The position numbers and the translations under genes were made by a program. The notes beneath the pieces were generated by a model. That model made no database searches. It was not told the origin of the DNA and saw only the letters and a program-made list of their open reading frames with translations. A stretch of DNA of 64,000 nt from Physcomitrium patens (lineage: Eukaryota > Streptophyta > Bryopsida > Funariales > Funariaceae): NCBI RefSeq assembly GCF_000002425.4, contig NC_037275.1:2160587-2224586 (forward strand), read 5' to 3'. Of the stretch, positions 1 through 11,455 are shown in pieces; the first letter of the stretch is position 1; every line of letters begins with the position of its first letter.

Positions 1-44
1 TGTCTAGCTTATTTTTTATGCTTTCATCATGTTTTTGTAATATG
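1..44 (+). repeat. Right-hand part of the C1 5' LTR
   Basis: The sequence from the window edge through TGCTTTCATCATGTTTTTGT matches 4633-4674 almost base for base, showing that it belongs to the direct terminal repeat of C1. After about position 44 the two copies diverge, so I cannot place the LTR end; it lies somewhere before the gag start near 520. Confidence 0.6.
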
Positions 45-519
45 ATATTAGAGTTAGATGAATATTAGTTTATTTAAAAAATATTGTGGATGAACATCAA
101 TTTAAATGAATAGTGCTATAAATGAACATTAATTTGAATGAACAATTCTATAGATGAATGTCAATTTGGATGAAATTAGATGTTTTTTATTGATGATTAT
201 TTATTTATTTATTTAAACATGATCTACCTATTGGAGCTCCATTACTATTGGATTATTGCTGAAGCGAGGAAACTATTTGAGCTAGGAAACTATTAGAATT
301 AGAATTTAAACTCTATTGATGTTGATTTTTATTTAATTAAATTTTTTTTGTTGCTAATGGTGAAGACAAGTCTTTTTGCTTCAATATAGCTTGGTACTTC
401 TACTCTCTAAATATTCCATGTTGTAGATTATTTTTTAATTATTTTCTTATAGTTATATGTTATTATTTTATTAATTATATTTAACAAAGGCATCTTCAAT
501 AAATTATTGCATTGATTGA

Positions 520-1160
520 TTAGATGAAATAAACTATGACACATGGACATTTATTATGAAACACTTGATGTGCATTTGCAAGTTGTACATGTATATAGAT
601 GGGACATTAAAATATCCTATGGATATTGATGAAAAATTGAAATAAGAATCAAGCAAAGAAAAATCATAAAAATTGATTATGCTTAATGTTAAATCTTAGG
701 AGTTATTATTGAGATATTTTTAATGAAGAAATTATATAATCTTTAAAATGTAGATGAAAAATCTATGGAGATTTTTCTTAGAAAATTTTTTAATCTTAGA
801 AATCAATATATTAAATTTGGTGGTAAAATAGAAAAACAGAGTATGATATTTCTTATACTTAGTGCGTTATCAAAATCTTAGGATCTACTTATTCAATTGA
901 TTGTATTAAAAAAAAGAGAAGAGATCACATAAGAAGTAGTGTAATCTATTCTCCTTGAGAAGCAGATGTGAGGGAAAAAGAAGACTAATTCTCCATTTTT
1001 TGCTTTAGCAATGCATGCAAAAAGAAAGAAAGTCTTAAAAAATCACCATCTACAACAAAAAAAAGCCTAAAATTAATAAGTCTTGAAGTACTTGTAGGGC
1101 TTGTCGACAAAAAAGGCATTGGCAAGGTGATGCAGAATGTCCTAAAATAAATAGCAATAA
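520..1160 (+). pseudogene. Copia gag remnant (C1)
   Basis: The N-terminal part contains the copia Gag signature NYDTWxxxMKxxL (about 527-570), the capsid-like UBN2 region in this family. The C-terminal part has a zinc knuckle at 1093-1140 of the form C-x2-C-x4-H-x6-C, beginning CRAC and ending with Cys-Pro, that would bind packaged RNA. Stops near 640 and 670 and later frameshifts break the frame. Identification rests on these two motifs and the position upstream of copia integrase. Confidence 0.65.
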
Positions 1161-1679
1161 TATAGTAAATATTAACATTACTACTATTCTTTCAACTCAA
1201 GAAATATCATTTAATTCAAAAACAATGATTGCATTTTTGTCTCAATTACAACATTATGTATACATTGATAATATAGTAGATGTACACATGTAAAAAAACA
1301 TGAGTAAGCTTTTCAATTTTAATGAAGATATGACTATCCAGTACTAAGGCTATGATAGTGGCATTAACAAATCATAAAGCTTATGTGAGATGTATGTCTT
1401 AATTTTAGATCCTATAAGAAAATATATTCCTATTGTTGTGAAGGATGTCCATTAGATCCTTGGAGCATATGATACTTTATTATTAACTGCAATTTAATGC
1501 AAGAAAGATTATAAATTTAACTTAGATCTTAATAGAGTCGATTGGGTTCTACCTTTATGTGACTTACTCACAGAAGGCATGCTAGCAGGTAAAGCTTATC
1601 TTATGCCTTGTGAAATTGAAGAGGTTGCTATAATTTTTATCTCATCTATTTTAAGTCGTATACTTATTAAATAACATCA

Positions 1680-2510
1680 AGTATTAGTGCATGCTTCAAT
1701 ACATACAATAAAAAAAGGTACAACAGATGAATTATATTGAAGAATTAAATATCAAAGGAGAGATGGATAAAATATCTATATGTGAGTCATGCATTATTGG
1801 CAAGGCCCATAGGCAACCTTTCTCACATAAGCATAAATATGCCAATAGAATTTTAGATGTAATAGTATCTAAACTTAATTATTCTAATATGGCTAGCTTT
1901 GATGGTGTCAAATAATTAGCTATATAGATTGATGAATATTTTGGCTATTATAGCATTTCATTTTTTTAAACTAAAGACCAAGTACATTTTTCTTATAAGA
2001 TTTAAAAAGCAGAGGTATAAAGAAGAACTAGAAGAAAGATAAAAAAAAAATTCTTTAATCAAGGCTTTGAATTCTTAAATAATAAGCTTACTTCTTACTT
2101 TAAAACTGAAGACATCTAGCATATGATCACTCTTGCATATAGACATGAAATTGTTGGCATAGTAAAGGATATAATGCAAACCATTTTTGAAGGAGTATGA
2201 ACACTTTTAGACAATGTCAAGTTAGATTGTTAGTATTAAGCATTTTTAGTAAAATTTATGACTTTGACTTGCAATTGCCTTCTACTTGTAAGACTTAGTA
2301 GTAAGAGACCACCTGAAATTTTTTATGATCAAAACCTTTTCGTCAAAATGCTCATTGCTTTGATTTTCTTGGTTGGTATCATATACCAAAGGAAAAAAAG
2401 TCAAAAACTTGATACAAACACAAAGAAGGATATTTTTCTTGGATATTTAGAAGTGACAAAAGGATATGAAATTTTTCTACTTCAGGAAAAAAAGGTGATT
2501 CTTAATTGAA
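1680..2510 (+). pseudogene. Copia integrase remnant with GAG-pre-integrase domain (C1)
   Basis: Residues encoded at 1727-1915 carry CESCIIGKAHRQPF, the Cys-x2-Cys half of the zinc-binding domain, typical of the copia pre-integrase region. After a disrupted core, 2258-2509 encodes a stretch like the end of the copia integrase: RPPEIFYD, then FLGYLEVTKGYEIF, matching the family pattern of a FLGY motif before the RT. The catalytic D,D,E core (about 1920-2250) has too many stops to assign residues. Integrase would join element cDNA to the host chromosome; this copy cannot. Confidence 0.65.
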
Positions 2511-2939
2511 ATGTAATCTTTCTTAATAATAAGGATGAATTTCTTAATGATCCATTAATATCTCAAGAAAAAATTGGAAAAGATATGAATGATAGAAATA
2601 ATCTTAACATACTAAATTTTCAACATTCAAATGAATTAGAAATGTCTCAAATTTAAGTCTCAAGATAACTTATGTATGATGGATTGAATGGATAAATGAT
2701 TGAAAAAAAAAGCAAATCCTATATCACTAGAAGTAGAAGAATTCTATTTATTAGGAAAAGAGACAATCACTTAAGCTTTACCACCAAGCCATTGTTATTT
2801 AAGTGGCATTGACTTAACAAATATTATAAGCAATAGTAAGATGCATGACATACCTTGAAAAGAAGACGATAATATTACTTGAGGAGATTATAACTTGTTA
2901 ATTGAAACAATGGATGTGATTTATGTTAATGAATATGTA

Positions 2940-3950
2940 GAAGTAGAGATTGTTGAACAAGCCAAAAATTCACCTTTTTGCAAAGAATAGAGTCATGCCA
3001 TAAAAAAAGAACTTGTTTCTTTGAAAGATTATGGTACATAGAAATTTTTATTTTTATCCAATGGTAGGAAGGTTGTGGATTCAAAATGGATTTTTAAGAA
3101 AAATCTTGCTAGCAATGACTCTATTGAATGTTTTAAAGCAAAATTAGTTATAAAGGATTTTATACAAATCAAAGATCTTGATTAATAAGAAACTTTTGTA
3201 CCAATTTTTTACTTTAAAATAATATTTATATTTATTGCAATTGTCACTATTCTTAATTAGAATATGTTATAATGTAATGTTGTTTCAGCTTATTTAAATG
3301 ACAAATTTAAAGAAGAAGATATTTATATAAAAATTCTAAAAGGTTTGGAAGTTCCATCAGAATAAAAAGGTAAGGTATTGTAATTGTTAAAGATTTTATA
3401 AGGTTGAAGCAATTTGAATATAGATAGAATGAGAATTTAAATAAATCTTTATTAAATCTTAGTTAAAGCTCTCAAAATCATACTTTTGTTTGTACACAAA
3501 ATACATAAAAGACTAATTTTTATATTAATTATTTATATTGATGATATACTTATTGGTGGTAAGAACTTTGAGATCCTTGTAAAATTCAAGGATGAATTGC
3601 AAGAGTTCTACAAGATGAAAGACCTTGATGAATTTAGTGATTTTTTTTGCATTAATTTTTTGTAAGATAAGAAAAATGATACAATTAATTTGAGCTCAAC
3701 TAAGTATATTTATCAAAAGTTAGAGGAATTTGGGATGAAAGATATAAAGATAGTTGCTACACCAATGGTACAAAGTTATGTCACTAAGCATGAAAATGAT
3801 GATTTTTTGGATACAAAAAATATAAAGTTTTATCAAAAGGCTTTAGTTTTATTATTGTATCTTATAAGTGGTACAAGGTATGATATTTCATTTGCTTATC
3901 AACACTTTTCTCAATATAAAATACATCTACATATTTTATATTAGCAAAGA
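2940..3950 (+). pseudogene. Copia reverse transcriptase remnant (C1)
   Basis: Domain order is recognisable: an N-terminal KxxLVSLKDYGT...KVVDSKWIFKK region (3000-3110), a decayed copy of the AFLNG-type block as VSAYLND (3285-3305), the catalytic YIDDILI motif (about 3535-3555) and a C-terminal KYIYQKLEEFGMKD...ATPM segment (3700-3770), all characteristic of Ty1/copia RT. Several stops and at least two frame changes are present (for example near 3180, 3245 and 3365), so the gene is dead. It would have copied the element RNA into DNA. Confidence 0.8.
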
Positions 3951-4009
3951 ATCAAAAAAATATTTTTTTTCTTGCAAAAAAAAAATATTTAGTATTGCAA
4001 TATGAAAAA

Positions 4010-4501
4010 AAAGAAGTAAATTTGCAACTTATAAGTTATAGTGATGCAAATGGAGCAGGTTGTGTAGAGATGCATTATTAAATAGGGGATAATATATCTA
4101 TATTGGGCGAAAGAATTCTCACTTGGTCAAGTAAGAAATTATCTTTAGTTTTTATTTTATTAACAAAAATAGAATATATAGTCTTTGCTGCAATAACAAA
4201 AGAGATTTTATGGCTTTGTAAGGTACATAGGAATTATGACATTCTAAAATTAAAAAAGATTCTTATTTATGAAGATAATCAAAATGCTATTGCTATTACT
4301 AAGAATCCAATACACTATGGTCATACAAAGTATTGGATTATAGAATATCATTTTATTAGGCAATATATTAAGAAAAAACCAATTAATTTGGAATATTATT
4401 CTATAGAGCAGATGGTAACAAATATCTTCACAAAACCTCTCTTTAGAGTTAATTTTTTAGCTTTTAGGGATATATTAGGTCTTATTTCAGTAAAGAATTA
4501 A
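4010..4501 (+). pseudogene. Copia RNase H remnant (C1)
   Basis: The sequence encodes YSDANGAG (first catalytic Asp) near 4040, then LTWSSKKLSLVFILLTKIEYI (4120-4180), EILWL, IYEDNQNAI (second catalytic Asp in DNQ), HYGHTKYWIIEYHFIRQ and IFTKPL near the end (4430-4440). These are the ordered RNase H blocks of copia Pol. One stop near 4080 separates the first block from an otherwise open 132-codon run. The frame ends at 4501, 21 bases before the 3' LTR, the normal arrangement. Confidence 0.85.
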
Positions 4502-4522
4502 GTCCCTCTTTCAAAGAAAGAG

Positions 4523-4674
4523 TGTTGAATATTTCATATTATATGAACCAAAAGCTATGACTTATCCAACTCTTAACTAAGACACTGGAAGTGCCCTTCT
4601 CTTGGCTTCTGACATCTTTCATTAGCAAGAAATAATGTCCATCTTATTTTCCATGCTTTCATCATGTTTTTGTA
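4523..4674 (+). repeat. 3' LTR fragment of C1
   Basis: It starts TGTTGAATATTTC after a purine-rich AAAGAAAGAG run, the usual polypurine-tract/LTR junction of plant copia elements. Its last ~42 bases match the window start. The homology stops at 4674, so the LTR is truncated or interrupted there. Confidence 0.65.
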
Positions 4675-7068
4675 ACAACTTTAAAGTATGGCACTAAGCC
4701 AAATGGATAATTACTATAACACCAATTATGCTTTGGTTGCAGACATATTCACAACTAATAACCATTTCTATATAAAATTAATAAGTAGTATTGATAGAAC
4801 ATGAGTTAATTAATTAATGTAATAAAAATTGAAATATAAAATTTATAAAGATGTCAATGAAGAAATGTCAATAAAGATATTAAAAAAGATGTCAATTTAT
4901 AGAGATGCCAATAAAGATGTCAAAAAAGATGTCAATTGGATTGATACTTTTATAATCATATTCACACAAAAACTTGAGTGAATTATTTTTTAATTGATTT
5001 TAAGTGTAGACTTGTAATTGAAGTGAGACTACCAAAGTATCTACAAATTAATGAAAATTTTAAAATGATATCATTGTCAAGCTGAGCATTCATTTTTGTG
5101 ACACATCTCTAATTTTTAATGAATTTTAATGATATTATGAAGACTATTGAGCTTTATGTCTATCTCACAAGATTAAAAATAATACAAAAGTCTCAGTGGT
5201 ATTATCAAAATGAAAAAATAAAAAATATATTATTGCATTCAACCTAAAAAAGTCTTCTAGATAAAGACAACATCCATAAATTAGTTGCATATTATTTTTC
5301 CATCCTAAATCACCAGATGACAAATCTTCTAGAGAGTCTAAATAGCATTATTAGATAATTCAAATTATTAGCTAATTTTAGTCAGTATTAAATTCCAACA
5401 ATGTATTAAATTTATGGAATCCAACAAAATATTTGATAGTTACCATCACTATATATAAACCAAGTATGAGCTTAGTGAGCTTATTTTTGAAGTCGACTAA
5501 ACCATGGAGAATGAATCTTTGATCAGCAACATAGTGAATGCTTCATTGATGTCCAAACAGAATTTAAAGTAAATTTTTTAAAGAAAAAACACCAAAAATA
5601 CCATTGTTCAAAAAATATTATTTTTAATAGACTTTTTTAATAATTTAATTTAATATTTAATGCATTATCTTAGTTTTTCACATAAATCATGTCAATTATT
5701 ATTCATAAGCCATATGATATTTTTATTAAAATAGGTAAAATATCTAGAAGCAAAAAAGGCCCATCATGCATTCAAAAATTTGGCTTGCAAGGAATTTAAG
5801 TATGTATTGTTGTATGCTTCTATGTCTTTGAAATTTCAAGTTTTGTTGATTTTTGAAGTATTATTAGCTTCTTCTAATTTTTTTACTTCACATCCTAGCT
5901 TATAAAAATAAATGATGGTTGGCAACTTATTTTATTTTCTTTCAATTGCAGCTTTAGAATTTTTTTTTGTTTTTTTTTTATTTTTTCTATTCAATTTAAA
6001 AAAAAAAAAAATTCATCATTTTTTTAGGATAGAATCTAATTTTTGGTATATTCAAGCATGTACCATTTTATATAGAATAGAAACTTGTATACTTGCTAAT
6101 TAAAATTAAAAAATTAAAAAACTACATAGATGCAAAGAAGATAAAAGAAGGTTGTTGGAAACAAACTGTTACACCAAGCAGTTGTAGAGAATGAAGTGAA
6201 AGCACTTACTAAAGAAAAAAATATTAATTAATCTAACTTCTTTTTAATAAGAACTATGGAGGTTTTTTTTTGAATTATCTTGATAAGAAAATTACTTAAG
6301 AATTTGTTCAAAGTATCACATCAAGATTCTATTTAATAAAGTTCTTAATTCAAACTCTTCTATATCATCAAATATAGTTTTTCTTGATAAAGAAAGAATT
6401 TAATTGTTGAAATTTTATTAATGAGAGAGAATATTTTCTTAAGTTTGTTTCTTGTAAATGTTTTGACTTTTGTACTTTTGATGTAGTCATCAACTTTGAT
6501 TTCTTACAATGCATTATTAGTTGCATATATTTACAAAAGTAGTGGATTTGTGTATGGACATTAAGAAAATATAATCAAAATAAAAGAAGATATTTTCTAT
6601 AGACTTTGAATTCATGAAATATGAAACTATCAATATTGTAAAAATGGTTTGCTACAATCCAAGCTGACCATATTTGAGTAGGACTTGAGTATATTCTTAT
6701 ATTTTAGGTTATTATGATTGTGCAAGAATATAGGTCATTAAAGAATGGTTCAATTAAACCACAATTTTTTTAATGTTGAATATGTATTCTTGGTGCATTT
6801 AAGATATTGTATTAAAATGATATGGTGTTGTGATGTACTTAATTTAAGTACATCAAAGATATTTAGAAGGTAATTAATTTTACTTGTAAGAAGAAGAAGA
6901 ATATAATATTAATATATATAAAAATTTGAATAGAATTTAGAATATGAAATTATTGTCTTGAATGGATTATTTGAGCTTGAAAGTATTGTCTTTGAGGATA
7001 GATATTTGACTCTATAGTAGTTTAAGATAGATATTAAAAGGAAGTTAGGGATAAGGATTTTGGCATTA

Positions 7069-7070
<2 letters not shown>
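4675..7070. other. AT-rich intergenic stretch, no gene recognised
   Basis: Frames in both directions are dense with stops and the composition is strongly A/T. The only open runs are short and low-complexity (for example 5912-6103, rich in Phe and Lys from homopolymers). I recognise no protein domain, LTR or RNA gene. It may be more decayed retrotransposon sequence, but I cannot support that. Confidence 0.5.
4845..4938 (+). repeat. Short degenerate tandem repeat (GATGTCAATAAA-like)
   Basis: About six imperfect copies of a 12-20 base motif built on AAAGATGTCAATAAA follow each other. Spacing is irregular, so this looks like slippage-grown low-complexity DNA. Confidence 0.6.

Positions 7071-7104
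<34 letters not shown>
7071..7104 (+). repeat. Poly-T tract (34 T)
   Basis: A pure run of 34 T lies about 35 bases before the ~187-bp tandem array. On the minus strand it reads as poly-A, so it could be the tail of a retroposed sequence; I see no target duplication to prove this. Confidence 0.9.
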
Positions 7105-7107
<3 letters not shown>

Positions 7108-7139
7108 GAATTGGAGTCAAAAGACAAAAAGATGAGTCA

Positions 7140-7990
7140 TTGGAAATTTTTGGAACAATGAGATTTAAGCCGAATTTGCGGTTTTGAAGGCCACTTATGA
7201 TATTTTCATTTTTTTGTGTTGAAATTTTGAAAGAAGTTAGATTGCATTGTTGGCTTTTCAACAAGCTATACCGTGCAAGGAATGGAGTTGTGAAGAAGAA
7301 GATCCAAGAAAATTTGTGAGAAAGGGGTTGGTGGAGTTTTTGGGAGGAGAGATTCAATGCTAGTTTGGAGTTTTCTATGCCACTTCTTGCATTTTTATCT
7401 TTTTGTGTTGATATTTTGAAGTAGCTAGATTTAATTGTGAGCTTTATAACAAGCTATAGCATGCAAAAAATAGAGCCATAAAGAAGGAGATCAAAGCAAA
7501 TTTGTAAGAAAGAGGGTCGCTGGAGTTTTTAGGTGGCAAGATTCAAGACTACTTTGAGGTTTTTTATTGAATTTCTTAAATTTTTATCTTTTTAACCTGA
7601 ACTTTTGAACAAAATTAAATTGTATTGTTAGCTTTTCAACAAGCTATAGTACATAAGAAATAGAGCTATAAAGAAGGAGATCCAAACAAATTTGTGAGAA
7701 GATATTGGTAGAATTTTGAGTGGCAAGATTCAAGATTGATTAGAGATTTTTATGCCATTTTTTGAATTTTTTTGTCTTATTTTAAGATTTTGTGGAAAAC
7801 TAGATCTTGTTGTTAGCTTTCTAAGAAGCTATTTTACATAAGAAAAAAATCTATGATGAAGGAGATTCATATGAATTTGAGGGAGGAGATTTGATGGAAT
7901 TATTGGTAGTAAAATTCAAGAGTTATTCAATATTTTCTATGCCAGTTATTGGATTTTTTTTAGTATTATTTTAAAAATTTGGATGAAGCT

Positions 7991-7993
<3 letters not shown>
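7140..7993 (+). repeat. Tandem array of a ~187-bp monomer, about 4.5 copies
   Basis: The block GCTTTTCAACAAGCTATA and its variants recurs at 7253, 7441, 7631 and 7815 (spacings 188, 190, 184). The block TTTTTGTGTTGAAATTTTGA recurs near 7211, 7399, 7589, 7775 and 7961. Each unit also contains a copy of AGAAGGAGATCCAAACAAAT and of GGCAAGATTCAAGA. Copies differ by many substitutions and small indels, so the array is old. The unit is not a clean open reading frame. Monomer length resembles nucleosome-scale satellites, but this is a short array. Confidence 0.85.
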
Positions 7994-8021
<28 letters not shown>

Positions 8022-8032
8022 CCTTTTTTTTT
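7994..8032 (+). repeat. Second poly-T tract closing the tandem array
   Basis: 28 T, then CC, then 9 T directly follow the last partial ~187-bp unit. Together with 7071-7104 it brackets the array on both sides. Confidence 0.85.
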
Positions 8033-9413
8033 AAAGATAGTTAGAATTATTTTTTATATTACTAGATTCACCATACTTCCAATAATGCATAGTCTTTTCA
8101 AGTTGAATTTTTGCTAAGCCACTTGTGGCAATTACCATTTTCTTGAGCTTAAATATATCCATCATCTAAGCTACAATATCAGTAGTATTATATTGATAAA
8201 GTACCTTATTACATTTCTAAAATTTAACAAATGCTTATGGCAAGATGGCCTTGCCATCATAGTTGGGAATAATTCTTAATGTGGCTAAATCCAAAAGTCT
8301 CTTATCAATCTTAGATTAAAAAATCTTAATAAGTTAACTCTTAGTAAATACATCTCTAGACTGACTACAAACTAAGCCAAATAAGTATGCATAATATTTG
8401 AAATATCTTCTTTTTCATGAAAAAATTATTGAATGCATTATATTTGATCATGCCTAAAATTTCTATATTTATGCTTGAAATGCTTAATAAATATTTACAG
8501 AGGTTAAAATGATGGTGGCTCTCCTATTACAGATAAAGGTGTCTCCATTGCTTAAGCCACGTAAAATAAAGTAATTGAAGTGTTGGTTAAAGAAATAACT
8601 ACTCTTTTTTCTTTTGTATCTTCTAAAGATGTATCAATATTTTCTTGTATTAGATCTTTTTCTTTTACTATAAGTATAAAGCTTGAAATAACATCCTTTT
8701 TAAGAGCTAAAATAAGCTCTATGTATATCTCTTAATAATACTCTACTTCATGCAACTCAAGTAAGTGTTCTTCACTCTATTTTTCATAAGTTTGGAGAAT
8801 CTCATATTCTAAGTATTGTAGTAAGAGTTCAAAGGCATACCACATATTGAAAATAAGAGACCTTTGATGCTTTTTCTTCATCCATGTTTGAAATCAAAGT
8901 TTTTAATCTAACAGAGAAATGCCCTCAATTCTTCTTAAAAATCTATTCTTCACCATATTGCAAAGATTATCTTCCAGCTCGTAAAATGTATCTATCTCCA
9001 AGATCCAAAGCCTCTAAGTAGTATCTAATGTTAAAATAAGCTAAAAAGCTTCTTTAGTATCTACTCTTAGCTCAAAGTCCTTAATGTTGTCACCATCTAA
9101 GTAGTCTAATATAGAAGATCAATCATTTCAACTCCTAATATGTACTATAAAATGACTACTTAAATACTTATAACTATCTAAAGACTAAAAATGACAACTT
9201 CTACTTACAAAACCACTAAGCTTTGCAATTCATTAGCAATCATCTCTACATTACTACAAGTCTAATATATCCACAAATAGAAGGATCTTGCCAACCATCA
9301 ATTTGACCTCATCTCTATAATATATCTATCAACACAAATTAATACAAATACAAAATGAAATAACTAAAGGAAATATAATGAGGTATAAATAAGATATATT
9401 TATTGTTGGTACA
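8033..9413. other. Unrecognised, possibly decayed minus-strand coding sequence
   Basis: On the minus strand between about 9330 and 8480 there are runs rich in Glu, Leu, Lys and Ile (for example around 8760-8640) that look like remnants of a helical or coiled-coil protein, broken every 20-40 codons by stops. I recognise no domain. No LTR boundary was found. The rest of the stretch shows nothing I can name. Confidence 0.3.
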
Positions 9414-9643
9414 TAGGAATAGATAATTTGAGCCATGTTTGATAAGTTTATAGAAATTTATAGAACATGTGTTAGATTAGTAGGTTGTGTAAGATATACC
9501 ATTAAGAACATTCTAAAAAATTCCAAGATATTTGAACAAAGTATAAATAGGACTAGTCAAGGCCATTTGGATATCTAGTCAAGTATGGATTTAAACTCTT
9601 TCTCTTAATAAAGTTTGGTTTTGCATCTCTTTATTCAATTCTA

Positions 9644-9693
<50 letters not shown>

Positions 9694-9776
9694 GTTGTAT
9701 CTTACATTGTGATGGAATTTATTTTGCTATGGATAAGAATGGTCTTAGATTTTTGAGATGGTCCGATTCTATTTCA
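9414..9776 (+). repeat. Copia-like LTR (solo, or 5' LTR of a truncated element)
   Basis: It starts TGTTGGTACATAGG and ends ATTTCA, so has the TG...CA ends of an LTR. A TATA-box-like TATAAATAG lies at 9542-9550, and a decayed initiator-Met-tRNA primer-binding site follows immediately. An AATAAAG element at about 9608 would suit a polyadenylation signal. The terminal dinucleotides, promoter and PBS in the right order support an LTR; no partner LTR or internal region is recognisable. Confidence 0.55.
9652..9688 (+). repeat. (TTA)n microsatellite
   Basis: About twelve uninterrupted TTA units follow a T-rich run, inside the copia-like LTR. Confidence 0.9.
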
Positions 9777-9777
9777 T

Positions 9778-9789
9778 TAGTATCAAAAT
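9778..9789 (+). promoter_or_regulatory. Decayed primer-binding site, tRNA-iMet type
   Basis: TAGTATCAAAAT differs from the plant initiator-Met PBS TGGTATCAGAGC only by transitions (three G-to-A, one C-to-T). It begins one base after the LTR ends, the expected place. Confidence 0.45.
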
Positions 9790-9827
9790 AAATATTAGAC
9801 TGTTCTTTGGTAAGATATTATAGAATA

Positions 9828-9925
9828 GATAGAAATTTGTTTTTGTAAGATATAGATAAAGTATATTAATCAATCCTAGGATTGTCAATTTAGTAGGTTG
9901 GATGATTGAATTAATTGTAAAAAAA
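9828..9925 (+). repeat. 98-bp direct repeat, left copy
   Basis: This sequence, including the exact core CCTAGGATTGTCAATT, is repeated at 11353-11450 in the same orientation with about 12-15 mismatches. The copies bracket ~1.4 kb holding the unrecognised coding remnant at 10012-11250. Confidence 0.75.
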
Positions 9926-10011
9926 GATTTTTCAAAGGTGGAATGTCATTGTTTGAGAAGAACTAAGATTGGAGGACGACTGAGGTAATTACACCAGAGC
10001 TCATAAAATGG

Positions 10012-11250
10012 TTGTGCTTCATATTGACGTATTTAGGCTTGTACCAACATACCATATATATATTAAGATGGTTATTATTTGTAGTGGTAGAGATGCTTAA
10101 AGAGATGCTATTCAATTCCGTAACTTATGTAGCAATCCATATTTATGCAAAAATAGGAGCTAAGTACAAAATAGGGAAGTTAATAGCGTTGCTCTGTTCC
10201 AACTATATGTATGTAGTGATTGTATTTACATTGAGTCAAGCAATGCGAATAGAGGAGAAAAATGTATCCTTGCCAGTACCTCAACAAGGTGAAAGGAATT
10301 TATTGGCACTAATTACCAATTCAAGGAATATAGTACACAAAATTGAGGAATCCAATTATACATTGGCATGGAAGGCAATTCCAAAAGTTGTACCAAAATT
10401 GGCTCCAATTTGTTTGACAATGGAGGAGGAGAATAAAGTCTCAATTTTTTTAGTTATCAATCAGTTGGCATTTCCACAGGGCCAACTACCAAAAGACATA
10501 TACCTTAAGAATGTTTTATTGAAGTATATTTTATAAATACATTATATGGTACAAGCATTAGATGCAGAGGGCAATGTCAAACAAGAATTCGAAGCAAGTA
10601 AAAAGGTAATATTGGAGAAAAATTAAAGAATTGCAAAAAAAGAACGGATCATTGAAGACAATACAAAATTCAAGTTGACATTCGAATAGAGGTTTTAACA
10701 GAAATAGGAAGCTTAGATGAAAAAAAAAAAAAAAAACGTATCTTATAGATTGTGGAAGGTCAATAGGAAGAATTACTCCAAAATCACTAGACATAGAATT
10801 TGGAATGAGAGAAAGTCAAGTACCAATTGCAAGCTCAACAAAAAAAGACAGAGTTATTAACGCAAGAGAAAGTAATATTGAATGTCCAATATAGATGTAA
10901 AATAAAGTGGTTGAGGATTGAAATTGAGGCTTTGAATACTGAGGTGACAAAATTGGCAAATGATTTAGTCAATATTGGTCAGTCACAAGAACGATGTTGT
11001 CAATTTTTGAAGTTTCAGAAGGGATGAGTCAATATCAACACCACTTAGAATTGAAAGATGCCTAGATCTTGAAATTGGAAGCTCAAGTCCGTGAATTATA
11101 AGAATACAATGAAGACCTTTCAGCCCACTTGAAGAAGGAATCCATAGAAGGATTAGAAGAAGATGAATATTTGCAATTGAAACCAGAATTGGTGGAACCA
11201 AAAACACATAATGCGAAAGTTGATCAATTGGATGGACCAGAGGGATATCA
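10012..11250 (+). pseudogene. Unrecognised broken coding region with a coiled-coil C-terminal half
   Basis: The longest open run (10012-10536, 174 codons) has a hydrophobic N-terminal third (IYILRWLLFVVVEML) and then a stretch rich in Pro and Lys (KVVPKLAPICLTMEEENK). Downstream, 10560-11230 in broken frames encodes Glu/Lys/Gln-rich helices with heptad character (for example KKTELLTQEKVILNVQ at 10842-10889). I do not recognise a family. It lies just upstream of a family B LTR (11456), so it could be an accessory 3' reading frame of a family B element, or a captured host fragment. The flanking 98-bp repeats show that something was duplicated or inserted here. Confidence 0.3.
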
Positions 11251-11352
11251 ATTTTGTAGAGTTTTGTTAAGTAGTTTTTTTTTTTTTTAGATATGTATCA
11301 ATTCTATATTTATGAGGATGCTGCACAATTAGGAGTGAGGTTATGTAGATTG

Positions 11353-11450
11353 GGTAGAAATTTATTTTTATAAGATATGGATAAAATAGATTAATCAGTC
11401 CTAGGATTGTCAATTGAGTAGGTCGGATGATTGAATTAGTTGTGAAAAAT
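11353..11450 (+). repeat. 98-bp direct repeat, right copy
   Basis: Partner of 9828-9925; shares the CCTAGGATTGTCAATT core and the GATGATTGAATTA segment. It ends directly before the old family B LTR. Confidence 0.75.
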
Positions 11451-11455
11451 AATTA

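Larger units (their letters stand above)
1..4674 (+). mobile_element. Decayed Ty1/copia retrotransposon C1
   Basis: A copia-type element read left to right in the order gag, pre-integrase/integrase, reverse transcriptase, RNase H, which is the diagnostic Ty1/copia order (integrase before RT). Every domain is broken by stops and frameshifts, so it is an inactive fossil. The first ~44 bases of the window match part of the 3' LTR (4633-4674), so the 5' LTR begins left of the window. A purine-rich stretch just before 4523 is in the position of the polypurine tract. The 5' LTR right end and primer-binding site are not resolved. Confidence 0.85.

Noticed and set aside
5912..6103. Phe/Lys-rich 63-codon run that looks like a membrane protein
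   Set aside because: The hydrophobic stretch comes from T and A homopolymers in AT-rich DNA; no codon bias or homologous motif.
7140..7993. CRISPR-like array
   Set aside because: Units are ~187 bp and diverged throughout, with no short identical repeats separated by unique spacers; the genome is eukaryotic.
10012..10536. A host gene with a signal anchor
   Set aside because: No promoter, splice structure or recognisable family; a poor context between repeats and LTR. Kept only as an unrecognised remnant.
10558..10794. Minus-strand Phe-rich run suggesting a membrane segment
   Set aside because: It is the antisense of a poly-A, Lys-coding stretch in the plus-strand coiled-coil remnant.
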